In this document: in pieces, positions 59,725 to 64,000 of the stretch | How the letters are laid out: every line of letters begins with the position of its first letter | How positions within the stretch are numbered: the stretch's first letter is position 1 | DNA from: Natronobacterium haloterrestre | GTDB lineage: Archaea > Halobacteriota > Halobacteria > Halobacteriales > Natrialbaceae | Assembly (NCBI RefSeq): GCF_900112205.1 | Contig: NZ_FOKW01000003.1 | Location: 124,001 to 188,000, forward strand | Length of the DNA: 64,000 nt | Direction: 5' to 3' | Notes under the pieces: model-generated | The model's input: the letters and a program-made list of their open reading frames with translations, nothing else | What the model was told of the DNA's origin: nothing | Databases searched by the model: none | Made by a program: the position numbers and the translations under genes

Positions 59725-60534
59725 CTATGCCGTGTTCCCTTCCGATTCCGTTTCGAGGTCCAGTTCCGAGTGCTGTCCTGCGACGACCGCCCTCGTGTCC
59801 TCGAGCACGCGCTGTGCTCCGCCGCCGAGATCCTCGTTGAGCGCCTGTGGATACGATCGTTCCACGATCCCGTCTTCGTTCGCCAACAGTATCAGATTGA
59901 TGTGGTCGAAGCTGTAGCCGTGATCGTGGCCGTCGTGGTCCTCACGGTCCTCGAGATCCTCCTCCTCGACACGCCGGATCCGCATGCCGAAGTCGTCGTG
60001 GAGGGTTTCTTTCCCTTCCTCGTAGCTTTCGGGTCGCAGGAAGTGCCAGTTGTCGGCCTGGTGGTCGACACCCTGTTGGGCGGCGAACTCCTCGAGGGCC
60101 TCGGCATCGTCCCGTTCTGGATCGAACGTCATCGCGAGCAGTGAGATGTCGTCACCGTATCCTTGCTCGGCCGCGTCGGCCTGAATGCGCTGGAAGTACG
60201 TCATCAGCGCAGGACAGGCCCCGTCCGGACAGGTGGTGAAGAAATACGTCATCAGAAACGACCGCTCGCCGACGAGATCATCGAGCGAGACGGGTTCCCC
60301 GGCGATGGGATCCGGGAGCGTGAACTCCGGGAACTCCTCGCCGTGGATCGGGTGCGAGGGATCGCCCCGGGTCTGTTCCGGCGGCTCGAGGACCGTCGGG
60401 CCGTCGCCCCAGTGGGTCTCCTCGGACTCCTCGCCGCCGACGGCACCCAGAGAGTCCTCGAGACAGCCCGCCAGGCCTGCGGCCCCCACCGTGGCCGCCG
60501 CCCCGAGCGATCGCAGATACGTTCGGCGTTCCAT
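59725..60534 (-). CDS. SCO1/SenC family copper-chaperone lipoprotein
   Basis: 269 residues. A Tat-type signal with lipobox is RRTYLRSLGAAATVG, then LAGC (Cys24). The SCO thioredoxin fold follows: FPEFTLPDPIAGEPVSL, copper ligands FTTCPDGACPAL (CxxxC) and the late His in YSFDHINLILL. A His/Asp-rich insert (DREDHDGHDHGY) may add metal sites. It delivers copper to the CuA site of cytochrome oxidase or a similar enzyme. The ATG at 60534 begins the signal peptide; longer starts add a non-signal extension. It is the first gene of the redox operon. Confidence 0.92.
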   Translation of the reverse strand: MERRTYLRSLGAAATVGAAGLAGCLEDSLGAVGGEESEETHWGDGPTVLEPPEQTRGDPSHPIHGEEFPEFTLPDPIAGEPVSLDDLVGERSFLMTYFFTTCPDGACPALMTYFQRIQADAAEQGYGDDISLLAMTFDPERDDAEALEEFAAQQGVDHQADNWHFLRPESYEEGKETLHDDFGMRIRRVEEEDLEDREDHDGHDHGYSFDHINLILLANEDGIVERSYPQALNEDLGGGAQRVLEDTRAVVAGQHSELDLETESEGNTA

Positions 60535-60762
60535 ATGCGGTTGTTGGGCGGAGCGATCAAATGTCCGTTGGTACGCGTGCCGAACTGCGGCCGGACCGCT
60601 ACGTGTCGGTTCGGATCCCACGCCTCGAGTTCCACGCCGGTCGGGCGTACGGCCGGGATACCGGCGCGGAAGGCGCTCGCTTCCGACGATTCGACGGCGT
60701 AAACGCTACCGTACGGAAGCGAACGGTTCGAAACGGCACGAAACCGGCGCGGTACGGCTGGT

Positions 60763-60773
60763 ATAACTATCGG
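60763..60773 (+). promoter_or_regulatory. TATA-like box ATAACTATCGG
   Basis: Last A of ATAACTA 28 nt before the ATG at 60797. Confidence 0.5.
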
Positions 60774-60796
60774 CCGGGGTGGCATACACCGCCGAC

Positions 60797-60970
60797 ATGT
60801 CGCGATCGAACCGCTCGGCGATGGACATCGGGTGCCCGAACTGCGATGCAACGGTCTCAGCGTCCGTTCCGCCCGGTCCCGGCATCGGCGGCGACGACTC
60901 GAACCGACTCCAGGGAAAGAACGCGCGCTGTCGGAGTTGCGGTCACGAACTCGAGGTCTACTATTACTGA
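60797..60970 (+). CDS. Small zinc-ribbon protein
   Basis: 57 residues. CPNC and CRSCG form a four-cysteine zinc ribbon; the segment between is flexible (VPPGPGIGGDD). It ends HELEVYYY. It is probably a stand-alone zinc-binding protein of unknown role, like many in haloarchaea. The ATG at 60797 follows a promoter box at the leaderless distance. It is not related in sequence to the two DUF7563 proteins. Confidence 0.75.
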   Translation: MSRSNRSAMDIGCPNCDATVSASVPPGPGIGGDDSNRLQGKNARCRSCGHELEVYYY

Positions 60971-61187
60971 CCGACGGCACGAGCTACGTTCTCCTTTTTC
61001 GACGCGTCCCCGTCGTCCCCGTCATCCCCATCCTTCCCGTGAGAGTCACCACTTCGAGACGGTCGGCGTTCGAAAACGGTACGGTTCGGCGACCGGTTCG
61101 TCGGAACGAACGAGGGGAAAAAGTATTGGATCCCCTGCGGTTGCAGGCCGCGAATCAACCAGTGGCGGCGCTGTGATATTGCAGCGA

Positions 61188-63008
61188 ATGCGACCTACCG
61201 ACGAGCGGTCGTCGTCGACGCACTGGGAGTCACCGTACCGACGGGCAGACGAGAGCGGTCGGCCGCGGGGAGGTGACGCGGGTACCGATCCCGACCGCGA
61301 ACGGACCGACGCGGACGGCCGTGACGGCGGACCGGTCTGTCCCGGGTCGCTGATCGTCGTGTCCAACCGGCAGCCGTATCGACACGAGTACGAGTCGGAC
61401 GGCGGAGTGGACGCCGGGAACGGAACCGACGCCGACCCCTCGATCACGGTCGACGAACCCACGGGCGGGCTGACCGCCGGCCTCGACCCCGTCGTCCAGC
61501 GAACGGACGGCACCTGGATCGCCTGGGGCGACGGCGACGCGGACTTCGACGTCGCGGACGAGAACGGCTGCGTCGCGGTGCCGCCGGGGGAGGAAGCTTA
61601 CACCCTCCGCCGGATCGACCTCCCTGACGAGGCCATCGACTCGTACTACTACGGGTTCAGCAACCGCGTGCTCTGGCCGCTCTGTCACGGCTTTCCGGAA
61701 CTGGTCGAGGACCGGGCGAACGACTTCGAGTGGTACCGCACCGTCAACGAGCAGTTCGCCGACGCGGTGGTCGAACACGCCGACGAAGACTCCGTGGTCT
61801 GGTTTCAGGATTATCACTTCGCGCTCGCGCCGCGGATGGTCCGGAACGCCGTGGCCCCCGGAACCACCGTCGCGCAGTTCTGGCACGTCCCCTGGCCCGA
61901 TCCCTCGACGTTCCGATACTGTCCCGCGGGCGGCAACGTCCTCGAGGGGCTGCTCGGGAACGACCTCCTCGGGTTCCACGTCGACCGCTACGTCGACCGG
62001 TTCCTCGAGTCGGTCGAGCGGTTCCTGCCGGCGGCGAGGGTCGACCGGAAGGGCCGAACCGTCCACTACGAGGGGACGACGACGCGGGTCGTCGCGACCC
62101 CGATGGGCGTCGATGCCGCGAGCTACGACCGTGAAGCCCGGGAGGTCGGTGCGGGACCCCTCGAGTCGCTGCGCTCGGAGTATGACGTCCCACACCCGGA
62201 CGACGCCGTCATCGGCCTCGGGGTCGATCGCCTCGATTACACGAAGGGGATTCCCGAACGCCTCGCCGCGCTCGAGCGGTTCTTCGAGCGCTACCCGGAC
62301 TGGCGCGGGGAGTTCACCTTCGTCCAGAAGGCGACCCTCTCGCGGACGGACATTCCCACCTACGAGCGCCACGGCGACCTGGTCCGCAGCGAGGTCGAGC
62401 GGATCAACAGCCGCTTTGGCACCGACGACTGGCAGCCGGTGATCTACACGGAGGACTACCTCGAGCAGGCGGAACTCTGTGCGCTCTACCGCCACGCGGA
62501 TCTGTTGCTCGTCAGTCCGCTGGTCGACGGGATGAACCTCGTCGCACAGGAGTACGTCGCCGCCAGCGTCGACGACACCGGCGACACGTTGCTGTTGAGC
62601 GACCGGGTCGGCGCACACGACCTGCTGGGGTCGCACGCGATCACGATCGATCCGTCGGACATCGACGGGATGGCCGAACGGATCGCGGACGCACTCGAGA
62701 TGCCGATCGACGAGCGACGGCGACGGATGCGAACGCTCCGTGATCGGGTGTTCGACGCGGACATCGAGCGCTGGATGAGCGCGCAGTTCGACTGGATGCG
62801 TCGGCTCCACGGTGAGCCGAGTCGGTCCGGCAGAAGGCGACAGGAGCAGGGTCGGGGACGGAACCGACCGTGCTCCGATTCGGGACTCGAGTCGGACTCG
62901 AGGTCCGGGATGGAGTTCGACGCTGACCCTGGCTCGGACTCGGGATCGGACTCGGACTCCGACCCGGATCTCGACTCGGACCACCCCGAACGAACACCTC
63001 CCGCATAA
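61188..63008 (+). CDS. otsA: Trehalose-6-phosphate synthase (GT20)
   Basis: 606 residues. Family motifs: LIVVSNRQPYRHEYE and TGGLTAGLDPVVQ (UDP-sugar phosphate loop), VWFQDYHFALAPRMVRN, FWHVPWPDPSTFRY, GVDRLDYTKGIPERLAALER and the acceptor end LLVSPLVDGMNLVAQEYVAA. It joins a nucleotide-activated glucose to glucose-6-phosphate in the cytoplasm. Both ends have acidic, low-complexity extensions (DSGSDSDSDPDLDSD at the C-terminus). The ATG at 61188 is the first that leaves the fold intact; the frame is open far upstream but not protein-like. The phosphatase follows after 1 bp. Confidence 0.92.
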   Translation: MRPTDERSSSTHWESPYRRADESGRPRGGDAGTDPDRERTDADGRDGGPVCPGSLIVVSNRQPYRHEYESDGGVDAGNGTDADPSITVDEPTGGLTAGLDPVVQRTDGTWIAWGDGDADFDVADENGCVAVPPGEEAYTLRRIDLPDEAIDSYYYGFSNRVLWPLCHGFPELVEDRANDFEWYRTVNEQFADAVVEHADEDSVVWFQDYHFALAPRMVRNAVAPGTTVAQFWHVPWPDPSTFRYCPAGGNVLEGLLGNDLLGFHVDRYVDRFLESVERFLPAARVDRKGRTVHYEGTTTRVVATPMGVDAASYDREAREVGAGPLESLRSEYDVPHPDDAVIGLGVDRLDYTKGIPERLAALERFFERYPDWRGEFTFVQKATLSRTDIPTYERHGDLVRSEVERINSRFGTDDWQPVIYTEDYLEQAELCALYRHADLLLVSPLVDGMNLVAQEYVAASVDDTGDTLLLSDRVGAHDLLGSHAITIDPSDIDGMAERIADALEMPIDERRRRMRTLRDRVFDADIERWMSAQFDWMRRLHGEPSRSGRRRQEQGRGRNRPCSDSGLESDSRSGMEFDADPGSDSGSDSDSDPDLDSDHPERTPPA

Positions 63009-63009
63009 C

Positions 63010-63900
63010 ATGACGGCCCGAAGCGAAGCCGCCTCCGCCGACTCGGTTCCGGTCCCCCTCGAGCGACGGCTGCCTCGCGTCCGCGAGCGGATCGAGGGCG
63101 GCTCCCGGCTCCTGCTCTGTCTGGACTTCGACGGGACGCTCGCCCCCATCGTCGACGAACCCGACGAGGCGGCCCCGACCGAGGACAATCGGGCGGCGGT
63201 CGCCGCCCTCTCCGACCACCCCGCGATCGACACTGCGATCGTCAGCGGCCGCGCGCTGGCCGACGTCCGCGAGCGGATCGACGGCCCGTCGATCTACGCC
63301 GGCAACCACGGGCTCGAGCTCGCCCGCAAAGGGTCGGTCGCCGTCCACCCCGTCGCCCGGAAGCGTACCAGACTGATCGAGGCCGTCTGTGAGACGCTCG
63401 AGACCGCCCTCGATACGGTCCCGAACGCCCGTATCGAGAACAAGGGGGTGACGGCGACGGTCCACGTTCGGTCCGTCCCGAGCGCCGCCAGGCCCGTCGT
63501 CGCCGAGCGGACGCGCGCGGTCGTCGACCGGCTCGCGGGCGACGACCTCGAGATTTCGACCGGGAAACGCATCCTCGAGATCGAACCCGCGGTCCCCTGG
63601 GGAAAGGGGAACGCGGTGGCGCTGATCGCGGCGGACGCGCCGGCCGACGCCGTCCCGATCTACGTCGGCGACGACGTTACCGACGAGTCCGCGTTCCGGA
63701 CCGTGTTGCCCGAGGGGATCGCCGTTCGCGTCGGCGACTCGGCACCCTCCGCGGCCTCCTGTCGGGTCGAGGATCCCGACGACGTGACGACGTTCCTCCA
63801 GTGGCTCGGAACGGCGGGGATCGATCTGCTCGATCCGCCCGATACGTCGTGGATCGACGAGCCCGCGTTCCCGGACGACGACCGCCCTCACGTGTCCTAG
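63010..63900 (+). CDS. otsB: Trehalose-6-phosphate phosphatase
   Basis: 296 residues, HAD superfamily. The nucleophile Asp39 and acid Asp41 are in CLDFDGTLAPIV. VSGRALADV and YAGNHGLEL follow, and ISTGKRILEIEPAVPWGKGN and YVGDDVTDESAF give the Lys and the magnesium acids. It removes phosphate from trehalose-6-phosphate, completing trehalose synthesis as a compatible solute or stress sugar. It is in one operon with otsA. Confidence 0.93.
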   Translation: MTARSEAASADSVPVPLERRLPRVRERIEGGSRLLLCLDFDGTLAPIVDEPDEAAPTEDNRAAVAALSDHPAIDTAIVSGRALADVRERIDGPSIYAGNHGLELARKGSVAVHPVARKRTRLIEAVCETLETALDTVPNARIENKGVTATVHVRSVPSAARPVVAERTRAVVDRLAGDDLEISTGKRILEIEPAVPWGKGNAVALIAADAPADAVPIYVGDDVTDESAFRTVLPEGIAVRVGDSAPSAASCRVEDPDDVTTFLQWLGTAGIDLLDPPDTSWIDEPAFPDDDRPHVS

Positions 63901-64000
63901 TCCGACGGGAACGCGCCGCTCGAGGTTCCGCGAGTCGGTTCGTGACTGCGTGAACTGTCGACACCGATCGCGATATTTGTTGTCAATAGCTACCCCGAAC
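63901..64000. other. Right-edge intergenic sequence
   Basis: 100 bp with an AT-rich segment GATATTTGTTGTCAATAGC near the end, possibly the promoter of a gene beyond the window. No gene is seen. Confidence 0.3.

Noticed and set aside
60561-61187. N-terminal extension of more than 200 residues on trehalose-6-phosphate synthase
   Set aside because: It would overlap the zinc-ribbon gene and its promoter, and the residues are not protein-like; the start is placed at 61188.

Overview
The window is chromosomal DNA of a halophilic archaeon (class Halobacteria; Natrialbales-like by gene content, which is an inference). The base composition is GC-rich, the predicted proteins are strongly acidic, and many families are haloarchaeal: DUF7344 and DUF7563 proteins, a DUF5786 protein, bacterio-opsin-activator (Bat) HTH regulators, Tat-dependent secreted proteins with twin arginines, and a TFB paralogue. 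Many genes have a TATA-like box about 27 nt before the start codon, as expected for leaderless archaeal mRNAs. I saw no rRNA, tRNA, CRISPR array, intact insertion sequence or provirus.

Layout. 1-630: the N-terminus of an amidohydrolase leaving the window, preceded by a deletion-fused remnant of an SsuC/SsuB-type ABC transporter. 0.9-10.7 kb: a sugar-nucleotide epimerase, small membrane, lipo- and DNA-binding proteins, a 733-residue secreted protein built of acidic repeats, and several winged-helix regulators. 8.9-29.2 kb: an envelope-glycan region. It holds an N-acetyltransferase / aminotransferase / oxidoreductase / UDP-sugar 6-dehydrogenase / GT2 operon (the WbpD-E-B-A logic for a diamino-uronic acid), a DUF354 glycosyltransferase/epimerase-fold protein, an NAD-epimerase / DUF362 / oxidoreductase operon, a NodB deacetylase, a type I phosphodiesterase, a PP-loop enzyme and a large polytopic membrane protein. 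29.6-32.8 kb: two paralogous Tat-exported beta-helix proteins. 33-41.7 kb: a DUF7344 regulator, TFB, a chemotaxis transducer, an XPB-like helicase and a HerA-like ATPase. 41.7-51.8 kb: a second envelope group (DegT-like aminotransferase, second phosphodiesterase, FemAB-like acyltransferase) followed by GlmM, GlmU and GlmS, the complete route from fructose-6-phosphate to UDP-GlcNAc. 52.7-64 kb: a DUF5786 protein, two Bat-type regulators, UspA, an SCO1/TlpA/CcdA redox operon and trehalose synthesis genes otsA-otsB.

How it fits together. GlmS-GlmM-GlmU would supply UDP-GlcNAc. The WbpA/B/E/D-like operon could turn it into a 2,3-diacetamido uronate. The GT2, DUF354, phosphodiesterase, deacetylase, DUF1616 and large membrane proteins could build or export the surface glycan.

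The most notable structure outside the genes is a repeated core-promoter-like box, ATAACAAA, found mostly before these envelope genes. Several of the transcripts it predicts would begin with a very short ORF whose stop codon overlaps the start codon of the real gene (ATGA or GTGA). Three copies of an approximately 80-bp palindromic intergenic element are also present.
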